Shown here: piece by piece, positions 17,918 through 26,511 of the stretch
Numbering within the stretch: position 1 is the first letter of the stretch
Layout of the letters: each line of letters starts with the position of its first letter
Assembly: GCA_020073665.1 (NCBI GenBank)
Contig: JAIQEU010000002.1
Location: 62,001 to 126,000 of the forward strand
Length of the DNA stretch: 64,000 bases
Source: Terriglobia bacterium
GTDB taxonomy: Bacteria; Acidobacteriota; Terriglobia; Terriglobales; Acidobacteriaceae
Direction of reading: 5' to 3'
Made by a program: the position numbers and the translations under genes
Notes under the pieces: model-generated
What the model was told of the DNA's origin: nothing
Database searches by the model: none
Seen by the model: only the letters and a program-made list of their open reading frames with translations

Positions 17918-20323
17918 TCACGGCCCGGGCGCGATTGCCTGCTGGCAATTGCTGGCGGCGGTTAACACCTTGTCAAACCCGGGGTCAGCACGCAGTTTCG
18001 CCAGCAGTGGGTCTGACAACAGGTTGGAGTGGGCACAATAATTTTGCTCCACGGCGCTGCTCAGCAAATGCAAAGCGGCTTCCTTCTTGCCGCAGTACCC
18101 GAAAAGGGCTCCCTGGTAGTACCAGATCTCGGGGTCAGGCTCGGCGGGTTGGGTGGTTTCCGCTTCGTGTGCCAGGCGATCCAATTCCGACGGAGGCCGC
18201 AGGCCCAGGCAGGCCTCCCAGAGATCACGGTGATACCGGGCAGCCGTGGGCATATGCTTCACCGCCTCGCGCGCTTCCGCCACCTTGCCTTCGCGCAAAA
18301 GCACCGACGGCGTGATATACGCGGCCCATTCCGATCCCTGGTCCAGGCGCACAAAGTCCATCGCCCGCTCGGTGTTTCCCAGTTCCATGAACGCCCAGGC
18401 GCACGAGCGCCACAGGTAGTTCCCCGGAGCCAGTGCCATCGCGGTGTCGCACTCCTGGGTCGCTCTCTCCAGCATCCCGGCGTAGCGCAGGGCGAACGAC
18501 AGCGCGAAATGGGCCTGCCCGCTCTCCGGACGGCGCTTCACCAGTTCCTGCGCAATTTCATAGGCTTTCCCCAACTCACCCCGCTCCACGTGGTTCACCA
18601 CCATTTGGCTGGCGGCCGGGATGCGGTTGGGATCTAGCGCCAGCGCCCGTTCATAGGCCTTGGTGGAGCGCTGGAACATTTCCTCGCCGCCGGTCGAATA
18701 GTCCGCGTCGTAGTAGCTGCGCAGCCCCAACTCTTCCCAAGCCGGAGCGTAGGTCGGGTCCATTTCTACCACGTGCTCAAGCACCGCAATGGCGTCCTTG
18801 TTGGGCCCGGGATCATGCGCCAGTGCCAGGCTGTGCAGGTAGAGGTCGTAGGCCTCGGCATTCTTGGGACGGGTGCCGGTATCGAGGAATCCGCCGGCCG
18901 CTCCCAGCGTCGGCAGCAGACCCCGGCGCACCTGGCTCGCCATTTCCGCCTGCAAGGCGATCAGGTCCTGGGCCCCAGTGGTCAAATTGGTTTGCCACAG
19001 CAGTTTGTCGGTGTCCACTTCGATGGCTTCCAGCGTGATCAGAAGCCGCTCGCCCTGCTTCAGGAAGTGCCCGGTCAGAACCGTGGCCACGTGCAGTTCA
19101 TGCCCGGCTTTTTGGGGATCCACATCGGCAGCGACATATTTTCGCGTGACCGACGACGGACGCACGTCCAGCGTCCGCGTGTAGGTGAGCACGTTCGCGA
19201 TTTCGTCGGCCAGCGCGAAGCGTAGATACTCCACACTGAAATCGCCGTTGATGTTCTGCAGTGGCAGCACCGCAACGGTGTTCTTGGCTGCGCCACCGCT
19301 GCCCATGCGATGTTTGAACCACCACGTGCCCCCGGATGCTAGCACTGTGACCAGCAGCGCGCTGACGCCGATCAGCAGGTAGGTCTGGCGTTTGCTGGTG
19401 GTGCCCTGAAAGGTGTTGGTCACAATACGGTAGGGCAAAGCGGAGCGTCTCCCGCTGCTCTTCGTTAGCCCCGATTCGCTTTCTTTTTTCAGTGCCTGCA
19501 GGTCCGCCTTCATCGCCAGAGCGTTCTGGTAGCGGCTGCCGCGGTCCTTCTCCATGGCCCTGCCGATGATGCCTTCCAGTTCCATGGGAAGCGCGGGGTT
19601 CAGCTTGAGCGGGGAGATCGGCTTCTGGTTCAGCACCGCGTCCAGCGTGGTCACCACGTTGGTTCCGGCAAACGGCTTCTTGCCGGTGGCCATTTCGAAC
19701 AGCACCACGCCGAACGAGAACAGGTCGCTGCGTGGATCCAGTTCTTCGCCGCGGGCCTGCTCCGGAGACATGTAAACCGCCGTGCCCGGAATCACGCCCA
19801 CCGCGGTCAACGAGTCTTCCACCGGGGTTTCGTCGCTGGTGGCAGCGCGCTCGCGCAACAACTTGGCCAGCCCGAAATCGAGAATTTTGGTTTGCCCGCT
19901 TTCGGTGACAAAAATATTGGCCGGCTTGATGTCGCGATGGATGATCCCCTTGGCATGGGAGGCCGCCAGCGCATCCGCCACTTGGATAGCAACGTCGAGC
20001 AACTGGTCGATATCCATCGGCTTGCCACGGATCAGCTGTTTCAGGCTATGGCCCTCCAGCTTCTCCATCACAATGAAGGGGTGGCCGTTGGCGTCTTCGA
20101 TGTCGTGGATGGTGCAAATGCCAGGATGGTTTAACTGCGAGGCAGCGCGAGCTTCGCGCACGAAGCGGTCCAGGGACTTGGAGTCGTTCACCAAGTTTTC
20201 TGGGATGAACTTGAGGGCGACGTGGCGGCCGAGGCGAGTATCTTCCGCCTCGTACACTACCCCCATGCCACCACCGCCGAGTTTTCCCACAATGTGGTAG
20301 TGGGAGACCGTCTGGCCGATCAT
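17918..20323 (-). CDS. Membrane Ser/Thr protein kinase with C-terminal TPR region
   Basis: An 801-aa PknB-type kinase. The P-loop is [13 protein letters not shown] (residues 14-26), followed by catalytic K38 in VALKF, HRD at 129-131 in the HRDIKPAN loop, and DFG at 149-151. Later come [26 protein letters not shown] and an R at the kinase C-lobe. One transmembrane helix spans about 314-336 ([22 protein letters not shown]). The outer part has a FlgO/TolB-N-like stretch ([19 protein letters not shown]) and TPR-like helices to the C-terminus. This architecture is common in Acidobacteriota as a membrane signalling kinase. All key residues are present, so it should be active. The PIG-L gene lies downstream on the same strand. 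Confidence 0.92.
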   Translation of the reverse strand: MIGQTVSHYHIVGKLGGGGMGVVYEAEDTRLGRHVALKFIPENLVNDSKSLDRFVREARAASQLNHPGICTIHDIEDANGHPFIVMEKLEGHSLKQLIRGKPMDIDQLLDVAIQVADALAASHAKGIIHRDIKPANIFVTESGQTKILDFGLAKLLRERAATSDETPVEDSLTAVGVIPGTAVYMSPEQARGEELDPRSDLFSFGVVLFEMATGKKPFAGTNVVTTLDAVLNQKPISPLKLNPALPMELEGIIGRAMEKDRGSRYQNALAMKADLQALKKESESGLTKSSGRRSALPYRIVTNTFQGTTSKRQTYLLIGVSALLVTVLASGGTWWFKHRMGSGGAAKNTVAVLPLQNINGDFSVEYLRFALADEIANVLTYTRTLDVRPSSVTRKYVAADVDPQKAGHELHVATVLTGHFLKQGERLLITLEAIEVDTDKLLWQTNLTTGAQDLIALQAEMASQVRRGLLPTLGAAGGFLDTGTRPKNAEAYDLYLHSLALAHDPGPNKDAIAVLEHVVEMDPTYAPAWEELGLRSYYDADYSTGGEEMFQRSTKAYERALALDPNRIPAASQMVVNHVERGELGKAYEIAQELVKRRPESGQAHFALSFALRYAGMLERATQECDTAMALAPGNYLWRSCAWAFMELGNTERAMDFVRLDQGSEWAAYITPSVLLREGKVAEAREAVKHMPTAARYHRDLWEACLGLRPPSELDRLAHEAETTQPAEPDPEIWYYQGALFGYCGKKEAALHLLSSAVEQNYCAHSNLLSDPLLAKLRADPGFDKVLTAASNCQQAIAPGP

Positions 20324-20622
20324 GCAGAGCTATCCTGCCTGTCGGCGGTAATGTTAGGCCGTGGCCAAGAGTAGGTCAACTGGGATAAGCCGGCAGCGCC
20401 GCTGAATCGTCATTTTGGCCGTCACAAACCGCGGTGAAGGTCTTGCAAGCCCTGGGAGAAGTAGGAGGAAGCGCCAGCCCCGAAGGGGCGAAAGAAACTG
20501 CGGTAATTCGGCCCCGGCGGCGCGAAAGCGGTAGGATATTGGCAAGGCTGCTAATCTCAAGTCGGAAACGGCCGATGTTCTAGTTGCTGCACTTGGGCAA
20601 CTGGAGCGCGAGGAGGTCCGCC
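20324..20622. other. Divergent intergenic region, no gene seen
   Basis: 299 bp between the kinase gene and the DUF2934 gene, which point away from each other. I see no convincing ORF. It holds a small CCCC-GAA-GGGG hairpin near 20480 and the Shine-Dalgarno sequence AGGAGG at 20611-20616 for the DUF2934 gene. Confidence 0.5.
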
Positions 20623-20997
20623 ATGTCAACCACTCGACCTGTCCCCGAAGAGGCCATCCGCCGCCGCGCCCAGCAACTCTTCGAACACCGCGGACGAATC
20701 CCCGGCCACGAAGTCGAAGACTGGTTGCAGGCCGAGGCTGAACTGGCAGGTGAAAAGCGGGCGCCGCTTCCCGGAAGGTCCGCTTTCGTGATGGTCAAAC
20801 TAGACGGCGTCACCTACACCGGCGAATACGACTCCCAGCACTGCGACGGCTACCTGCCGGGTGAGTTCGCTTCCGGCGCCCCTACCCGCATCCGCTTCGA
20901 GCAGGACAAAATGTATATCCAGCGCCCCAACGGTAAGGAACTGGAAGCCAGGATTGTCAAACAGGTTCCCGCCCTTACCCGACCCAGGGCTGGCTAA
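20623..20997 (+). CDS. DUF2934-domain small protein
   Basis: 124 aa from the ATG at 20623, which follows AGGAGG with good spacing; an upstream in-frame start at 20584 lacks one. Residues ~8-37 match DUF2934: EEAIRRRAQQLFEHRGRIPGHEVEDWLQAEAEL, here cited by its ends (EEAIRRRAQQLF and DWLQAEAEL). The rest (LDGVTYTGEYDSQHCDGYLP, IRFEQDKMYIQRPNG) is a beta-rich segment with no match I know. DUF2934 is a short domain of unknown function found in soil bacteria. Confidence 0.75.
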   Translation: MSTTRPVPEEAIRRRAQQLFEHRGRIPGHEVEDWLQAEAELAGEKRAPLPGRSAFVMVKLDGVTYTGEYDSQHCDGYLPGEFASGAPTRIRFEQDKMYIQRPNGKELEARIVKQVPALTRPRAG

Positions 20998-21006
20998 GGG
21001 CAGAGG

Positions 21007-22194
21007 TTAGCTCTTCGGATAAAACCCGGCCGACGATCCCACCCACTCCATATTCTTGTTGTGGTCCACTCCCATCATTAGCCCACGTCCCATGCGGATG
21101 ATGGTCATCACCGGCAGCAACTCCTCCAACCAGATGTACATGACCCGCACCTCGGCCTTGGTGCCGCCATGCGGAGTCTCGATCACCGGCTCAAAATTCA
21201 TGCGCTTCTGCAGGATGTACTGCGAGCGCTTGTCTCGGGGAATCTGGGCCAGGTCGTCCTTCGTAGGATTCATGAGTACACCCAGCCCGGCAAACGAAAA
21301 TAACGGCTTCACCACGTACTGGTCCAGGTCTTTTGGGATGTGGTCGACGCGGTCTAGGAACATGGTCTCAGGCACGCACTCGTGATGCAGGTAGGGCAGA
21401 GAAAACTTGCTCATGCGGAAATACCAGTTGGGATGCCCTGCCCACTCCACCGACAGTTCATCGGTCAAGTGGAATGACAGCTTCAGGTCTTTGCGCACCA
21501 GTTCGTCCACGATCGCACGGTTGTAGATCCGCTTAATCGGCGTTCGCTTGCCCGCGTTCTGGTAGAAGAGATAGCCCCCCACCTGCTTGATGTCGGTGAT
21601 GGCAACCGTCTTGATTCCCAGGAGGTTTTCGGTAAGCAGAAAGTCCGGCCGGGTCTTCTGATGCTGCGGATCAATCTCCATCAGGACGACGTTTTCCGGG
21701 GCATGTTCGCCCAGAATCGCGCGCCCCAGCAGCTTCTTGTAGCCGTCCCAGTCCAACCCGCTTAGCAGGTATTCGAGCTTCGTATCCAGACCGAATACCT
21801 CTCCGTACACCTGCGAAAGCATCGCCTGGTAGGCGTACAGGGAAGGGAAGCCCTGCAGTTCGACCAACTTGGGCTGCAGCTTGCCAGCCCCGTCCCGCAC
21901 CAGCCCGAAGTCCACCTGCACGAACAGGGGGTGCGGCGACTCGTTGGGTACGTTGAACTCCGGGGGGATAGATTCGAACGAAGCCTTGCGATACTCCAGG
22001 CCCTTCAACTGGTTAATGAGCTCTTTGCCGTATTGCGCCATCTGCTCGAGCAGTTCCTTGGGGAAGAAGCAAGGCGTCTCGCACAGACGGAAGGGTATCG
22101 CCATCCCGCAGCGTTCGGCCATGCGCTTCTGGAATGTCTTGTATTTCTCCGTCGTGAAGTTCGTGTTGAATTGCTGTCGAAGAGAAGGAATCAT
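21007..22194 (-). CDS. ATP-grasp-like ligase of unknown substrate
   Basis: A 395-aa protein, last gene of the five-gene operon. Its C-terminal third has ATP-grasp landmarks: lysine plus glycine loop YVVKPLFSFAGLGVLMNP, the adenine-contact stretch YILQKRMNFEPV, the acidic/arginine strand KAEVRVMYIW, and the terminal N in MGVDHNKNMEWVGSS. The N-terminal part includes LFVQVDFGLVRDGAGKLQPKLVELQGFPSLYAYQ, an LVELQG pattern reminiscent of permuted ATP-grasp proteins. No database-level family was recognised. ATP-grasp enzymes form amide bonds through acyl phosphates. It starts 39 bp after the M29 peptidase stop. The ligase function is inference. Confidence 0.6.
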   Translation of the reverse strand: MIPSLRQQFNTNFTTEKYKTFQKRMAERCGMAIPFRLCETPCFFPKELLEQMAQYGKELINQLKGLEYRKASFESIPPEFNVPNESPHPLFVQVDFGLVRDGAGKLQPKLVELQGFPSLYAYQAMLSQVYGEVFGLDTKLEYLLSGLDWDGYKKLLGRAILGEHAPENVVLMEIDPQHQKTRPDFLLTENLLGIKTVAITDIKQVGGYLFYQNAGKRTPIKRIYNRAIVDELVRKDLKLSFHLTDELSVEWAGHPNWYFRMSKFSLPYLHHECVPETMFLDRVDHIPKDLDQYVVKPLFSFAGLGVLMNPTKDDLAQIPRDKRSQYILQKRMNFEPVIETPHGGTKAEVRVMYIWLEELLPVMTIIRMGRGLMMGVDHNKNMEWVGSSAGFYPKS

Positions 22195-22233
22195 GAGACT
22201 TATGTGTGTGTGGGCATGGGCGACTGGCCCCTG

Positions 22234-23280
22234 CTACGCTTCAATCAGAAACTGTCCCGCCCGCATGATCTGCTGTTCGTCGACCCAAATATCAAAGTTT
22301 CTGCCTACCACATCAATATGGGTCGAGGAGTACCACTCCGCCCCGGTGTGTGCCCCGTAGGGGTTCCCGAATGCGATGTGAACCCCGGGATACTTCTCGT
22401 CCTGCAGAATCTGTCCGATCACATCTTTTAGCTCGATGTTGGTGCCGATCGCGAACTCACCCACCAGGTCGCTGTTTTCATCGGTGTGGGTGTAGCGCCA
22501 GAAATCTTCTTCCAGTTCCTTGTTGGAGGAATGCGCCTCGGCGAGACGATTGCTTTTTACCCGGATGGTCAGCGGAGCCTCCCGCAGGCTGCCGAACTTG
22601 GCGCACAGCCAGTCGCCGACCACGCCGTCGATCACGAACGTCCCATTGACCTCCCCCGGCGTGGTAAACACCTCGCCACCCGGCAGGTTCCCCCACGTGT
22701 CGGGACTGATGATTCCACTGGTCTTCAGCCAGCGGTAATTGGGGTTCAGGTCGGCCACCAGGTCGGTGCCGGCTGCGGTCTTGGCCCGAATCCGCTTGGC
22801 CTTGCGCACCATATCCACGACCTTCGTGCTGATCCGGTCGACTTTAAGGAAATCCGCTCGCATCCCCTCCAGCATGATCTGGCGGTTGATATTCACCATG
22901 TGGGCGTGCCGGATCTTCCGCCGGTTCACTATGTCGGTCATCTGCATGCGTGACCGCAGTTCGTTGGTCTGGGCGTATACGGCAAAAATGCTGACCTGGC
23001 TGGTCTCGAGGTCGGCCACGATTTCCGGCGGAAGGTCGATCAGCGGACGCTGCGCCAGTTCCTCCAGCACCCACGCCCGGTACGGCGCGCCGATGCTCTC
23101 CAGTTCATGGACAATACTGGCCGCGATTTCGCGCGTAGCCTCGTCGGTAATGACCGTGACTTTCTCGCTCGGCTGGATGCGCAAACACACCTTCACGGCG
23201 TTGCGCGCGCCGGGAGTGTATTCAGGATCGAAAGGAAGCGTGCTTAATGGGCGACTCACTTGACTGATGGGAAGATTCAT
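22234..23280 (-). CDS. M29-type (AmpS/PepS-like) metallo-aminopeptidase
   Basis: A 348-aa protein resembling thermophilic aminopeptidases of family M29. Visible motifs are GNLPGGEVFTTPGEVNG (metal-binding Glu), VGEFAIGTN, VHIAFGNPYGA, and the metal-binding HID in STHIDVVGRN followed by DIWVDEQQIM. The family trims N-terminal residues from short peptides using two metal ions. Here it is the fourth gene of the operon, between a carboxylate-amine ligase and an ATP-grasp-like protein, so a role in maturing or recycling the operon's peptide product is plausible. The start ATG 23278-23280 has no strong Shine-Dalgarno sequence. It is somewhat shorter than the ~400-aa family average. Confidence 0.78.
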   Translation of the reverse strand: MNLPISQVSRPLSTLPFDPEYTPGARNAVKVCLRIQPSEKVTVITDEATREIAASIVHELESIGAPYRAWVLEELAQRPLIDLPPEIVADLETSQVSIFAVYAQTNELRSRMQMTDIVNRRKIRHAHMVNINRQIMLEGMRADFLKVDRISTKVVDMVRKAKRIRAKTAAGTDLVADLNPNYRWLKTSGIISPDTWGNLPGGEVFTTPGEVNGTFVIDGVVGDWLCAKFGSLREAPLTIRVKSNRLAEAHSSNKELEEDFWRYTHTDENSDLVGEFAIGTNIELKDVIGQILQDEKYPGVHIAFGNPYGAHTGAEWYSSTHIDVVGRNFDIWVDEQQIMRAGQFLIEA

Positions 23281-23313
23281 TTATGAACTGGTCTCGCAAT
23301 TGGTATTGGGTAG

Positions 23314-23365
23314 GGCACGGCATTAGCCGCGCCACCCAGAGCCAAACTGAACTGGGCTTTAGCCC
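23314..23365. repeat. Two short palindromes inside the operon
   Basis: GGCACGGC-ATTA-GCCGCGCC (23314-23333, one mismatch) and GGGCT-TT-AGCCC (23354-23365) lie in the 110-bp gap between the GCS2 and M29 genes. They resemble the REP-like palindromes common between Acidobacteriota genes and could form RNA hairpins. Confidence 0.45.
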
Positions 23366-23390
23366 CTGAGGGTCAGATGCCAGACCCGTT

Positions 23391-24536
23391 CTACCCTATT
23401 TTCCTGGCGGAAGCCGGCACCGCGGTCTCAGCCAGGCCCGTTTCTGTCTCTTCAATAATGTAGTCGACCACTTTCTTCAGGTCACCGCCGCTTTCGTGGA
23501 ACACGCGTAGCTGGCGGTCCGCGCCCGTCCCCATTTTCATAATCTCATGGATGTACTCCAGTTCCTCGCGGGAATCGAGTTCATCCACCACGTCGTCCAC
23601 GAACTCCAGGTATTCATTCAACAGGTCGCGGACTGGAACCTCTTTCTGCTTTCCGAAATCTACCAGTTTTCCGTCCAGGCCATAGCGCGACGCCCGCCAC
23701 TTGTTCTCCATCACCAATGCCCGGCGATACAGGCGGAACCCCTGGTTCGCGGCATGCAACTTATACAGTTTTGCCACCGTCGCCTGGATGAGCGCGGCCA
23801 GCGCAATGGTTTCATCCACCCGCATGGGAATATCGCAGATGCGGAATTCCAACGTGTTGAAGAACGGATGCGGCCGCATGTCCCACCAGATCTTCTTGGC
23901 GTTATCAATGCAGTTGGTCTTGATCAGCAGCTTGATGAAATTCTCGTACTCGCCCCAGCTGGGAAAATAGTCCGGAATGTTAGTGCGTGGAAATTTGTCA
24001 AATACTTTGCAGCGATACGATTTCAGCCCGGTGTTCATCCCCAGCCAGAAAGGCGAATTGGTCGAGAGCGCCAGTATGTGCGGCAGGAAATAACGGGCGT
24101 GGTTCATGAGATGGATGGCGGTCTCCCGGTCCTCCACCCCAACGTGCACGTGCAGGCCGAAAATCAGGTTGGCCCGGGCGACCAACTGCATGTCTTCCAC
24201 GATGTTCTTGTAGCGCTCGTCGGGGGTGATCTCCTGCATACGCCAGTCGGCGAACGGATGGGTCGCCGCCGAGGCCAGCCGCAAGCCGTTCTCCTTCGAC
24301 AGCGCTACCATGTCACGCCTCAGCTTCTTTACTTCCGCCTTGGCTTCCTTAATATTGGCGCAGACCGAGGTCCCGACCTCGACCACCGACTGGTGCATCT
24401 CTGCCTTCACCCGCTCCTGCAGCAGCAGTTTGCCCTTCTCGATCATTTCCGCGTGGATATGCGAGCGCAGGTCGCGCGTGACAGGATCGACGGTCTGGTA
24501 CTCTTCTTCGATCCCGATGGTAAAGGTTGGCTTCAT
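23391..24536 (-). CDS. Carboxylate-amine ligase, GCS2/YbdK family
   Basis: A 381-aa member of the glutamate-cysteine ligase type-2 (YbdK) family, which couples a carboxylate to an amine with ATP. Landmarks are GIEEEYQTVDP with metal-binding glutamates, VVEVGTSVCANIKEA, ASAATHPFADW, LHVHVGVED, and the signature TLEFRICDIPMRVDETIALAAL. Length fits the family. It is the third gene of the operon, between an ATP-grasp ligase and an M29 peptidase, with 110-bp gaps on each side. The family can form gamma-glutamyl or other amides; the substrate here is not known. An alternative role as the EgtA-like supplier of gamma-glutamylcysteine to the nearby egtB is possible but unsupported. Confidence 0.88.
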   Translation of the reverse strand: MKPTFTIGIEEEYQTVDPVTRDLRSHIHAEMIEKGKLLLQERVKAEMHQSVVEVGTSVCANIKEAKAEVKKLRRDMVALSKENGLRLASAATHPFADWRMQEITPDERYKNIVEDMQLVARANLIFGLHVHVGVEDRETAIHLMNHARYFLPHILALSTNSPFWLGMNTGLKSYRCKVFDKFPRTNIPDYFPSWGEYENFIKLLIKTNCIDNAKKIWWDMRPHPFFNTLEFRICDIPMRVDETIALAALIQATVAKLYKLHAANQGFRLYRRALVMENKWRASRYGLDGKLVDFGKQKEVPVRDLLNEYLEFVDDVVDELDSREELEYIHEIMKMGTGADRQLRVFHESGGDLKKVVDYIIEETETGLAETAVPASARKIG

Positions 24537-24583
24537 AGCGGTGCTACAGACCGGGAAGGGTCGAAATAGTATAGCTGTTCAGT

Positions 24584-24646
24584 AGCGCCGGCGTCCCGCC
24601 GGCCACCGCACGTCAAAACTTTGTGCCGACGGCACGCCGGCGCCAC
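24584..24646. repeat. REP-like inverted repeat pair
   Basis: AGCGCCGGCGTCCCGCCGGC at 24584 onwards faces its near-reverse-complement GCCGACGGCACGCCGGCGCC ending near 24645, with ~17 bp between. A third single copy of the same unit sits at 27436-27457. The pair ends immediately before the stop of the ATP-grasp gene. It has the form of a small REP/MITE-like element. Confidence 0.6.
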
Positions 24647-25639
24647 CTAACGCGTTTCCGCTGCCTTCGCCTTCTTTCGTGCGGCCGGCTTGGTTGCCGC
24701 CAGGGGCGCTCCGGCCAGGAACGCAGCCCAGCGCAACTCACGCGCCGGATTCTCGTCGCTAAGCGCTTTCTTTACTGCCATATCCGCCACAGCATTCACC
24801 ACCCACTCGAAGTTTTCCTTACCCACCGAGGTAATCTCTGCGTCGGGGGCCGGGTTCATGAAATCGATGGCGTACGGCACGCCGCCTTCGACCGCGAACT
24901 CCACGGTGTTCAGGTCATACCCTAAAGCCCGGCACAGGGTAAGTGCATCCTTCTCGATGCGTTCTTTCATCTTCGGTGACGGCGGTGGATTTCCCTTTAC
25001 ATAGCGCTCATGGTGCGGAGCCTTCGGGTCGTAGCGCATGATGTGCACTTTCTCCTGCCCGATCACGTAGCAGCGGAAGTATTCCTCGAACTCCACTCCG
25101 TGCTGCAGGGTCATGCACAGGTGCCCGGTCTCGTTGTAGGCCTTGAAGAACTCCTCCGGCGAGTCGACTTTATAGACGTTCTTCCAGCCGCCCCCGTCGT
25201 AAGGCTTCAGAAAGGCCGGGAAGCCGACGTATTCGAACACTTCCTCCCAGTTCAAGGGAAACATGAGGTTTCGCATCGACTGATCTGTAGTTCCCGGCGG
25301 GTGCCGGTTGTGGGGCAGAATCACGGTTGGAGGGATGGCCACGCCCAGCTTGCTCGCCAGCGCGTAGTTGAAGAACTTGTCGTCGGCCGTCCACCAGAAG
25401 GGATTATTGATGACCACCGTCCCATTGAGCACAGCGTTCTTCAGGTAGGCGCGGTAGAACGAAATGTCCTGGGAGATGCGGTCGATGATCACCCGGTACC
25501 CGCTGGGCTCGGCCATCTTTACCCCGCCCAGCTTCACAAACTCGGCGGTCACGCCTTCCACCTTCATGCTGTTGATCTTCTCCACCACCGCGGGCGGAAA
25601 AGAATTTTCCATGCCAAAAATGATTCCGATTTTCTTCAT
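24647..25639 (-). CDS. RimK/D-Ala-D-Ala-ligase-like ATP-grasp enzyme
   Basis: 330 aa from the ATG at 25637-25639, which has an AGGTGAG site; the upstream frame is not coding-like. The start MKKIGIIFGMENSFP opens a pre-ATP-grasp domain. Then come the ATP-binding lysine and glycine loop FLKPYDGGGWKNVYKV, the acidic segment GVEFEEYFRCYVIG, and the metal-binding end VEFAVEGGVPYAIDFMNPAP with D and N. The C-terminus is basic (AARKKAKAAETR). Such enzymes ligate a carboxylate to an amine or thiol. It is the second gene of the operon, 50 bp after the esterase. Confidence 0.82.
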   Translation of the reverse strand: MKKIGIIFGMENSFPPAVVEKINSMKVEGVTAEFVKLGGVKMAEPSGYRVIIDRISQDISFYRAYLKNAVLNGTVVINNPFWWTADDKFFNYALASKLGVAIPPTVILPHNRHPPGTTDQSMRNLMFPLNWEEVFEYVGFPAFLKPYDGGGWKNVYKVDSPEEFFKAYNETGHLCMTLQHGVEFEEYFRCYVIGQEKVHIMRYDPKAPHHERYVKGNPPPSPKMKERIEKDALTLCRALGYDLNTVEFAVEGGVPYAIDFMNPAPDAEITSVGKENFEWVVNAVADMAVKKALSDENPARELRWAAFLAGAPLAATKPAARKKAKAAETR

Positions 25640-25680
25640 ACGGCTCACCTTTGTTAGAAATCTATAGCTGCCTGCCCATT

Positions 25681-25692
25681 GACCAACGACTA
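25681..25692 (-). repeat. Stop-codon-overlapping short repeat, copy 3
   Basis: Minus-strand TAGTCGTTGGTC, whose TAG is the esterase stop codon. It is identical to the copy at 15021-15032. Confidence 0.55.
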
Positions 25693-26400
25693 AAAATACT
25701 TCCCCGCCATGCGCTGCCACAGCGGCCAATCGTGCTTGGAATTGTCACCCCACACATCCAGCCAGTGCGGGACCGCTTTCTCGTTCAGCAGGTGCGACAG
25801 CTTCACATTCTGGTCTAGGCACATATCCCAGTCGGCCGACCCCAGCACAATCTTCATCTGGCGGTAGCGGCTCAGGTACCAGTCGTCGCTCATGTTCTGT
25901 AGATAATCCGGCGGATTGTTGAAGTAGCAATCCTCGTCGTAATAGCCGTCCAGAAACTGGTGGATGTCGTATGCCCCGCTCATGCTCACGCAATGGGTCA
26001 CCAGTTCCGGATGTTTGAAGGCAAAATTGACCGCGTGATAGCCACCGAAGCTGCAGCCGGTGACTGCCAGCTGCGGGGCCGGGTTCTTCCAGCGCAGGAA
26101 GGGAAGAAACTCGTGCAGCAGGTAGGCCTCGTACTGCAGGTGCCGCGCCACCCGCACCCGCGGATGCACGTTCTTGTTGTACCAGCTCTCGGTATCCACC
26201 CCGTCAGGACAAAACACCTGGAGCTCGCCGGATTCGATTTTGGGCGCCAGCACGCCGATCATGCCCCGGTCTTCATACTCGAAAAATCTCCCCATCGAGG
26301 TCGGAAACACGACCAGGGGCGGGCCGCCGTATCCGAACACCAAGACTTCCATGTCGCGGTGCAGTTGGTGGCTGTATCCTTTGTGATATTCGCGGTTCAT
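25690..26400 (-). CDS. Esterase of the PF00756-like alpha/beta hydrolase family
   Basis: 236 aa from the ATG at 26398-26400 (MNREYHKGYSHQLHRDMEV). The nucleophile elbow is AVTGCSFGGYHAVNFA (Ser in GCSFGG). Acid and His candidates are in VLGSADWDMCLDQ and DNSKHDWPLW. No signal peptide, so it acts in the cytosol. It is the first gene of the operon and may hydrolyse an ester or thioester, or release the product of the downstream ligases. A longer frame from 26718 overlaps the divergent gene's 5' end and is unlikely. Confidence 0.82.
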   Translation of the reverse strand: MNREYHKGYSHQLHRDMEVLVFGYGGPPLVVFPTSMGRFFEYEDRGMIGVLAPKIESGELQVFCPDGVDTESWYNKNVHPRVRVARHLQYEAYLLHEFLPFLRWKNPAPQLAVTGCSFGGYHAVNFAFKHPELVTHCVSMSGAYDIHQFLDGYYDEDCYFNNPPDYLQNMSDDWYLSRYRQMKIVLGSADWDMCLDQNVKLSHLLNEKAVPHWLDVWGDNSKHDWPLWQRMAGKYF

Positions 26401-26511
26401 GGGCGCGGAGTATCTTACCTGATCGGTGGCGGCGGACGCACTCTGGATTGCGGACGCCAGAGATCTTGCGACGCGCACCGGCCGCCGACTCTTTGCTATG
26501 CTTACACCCCC

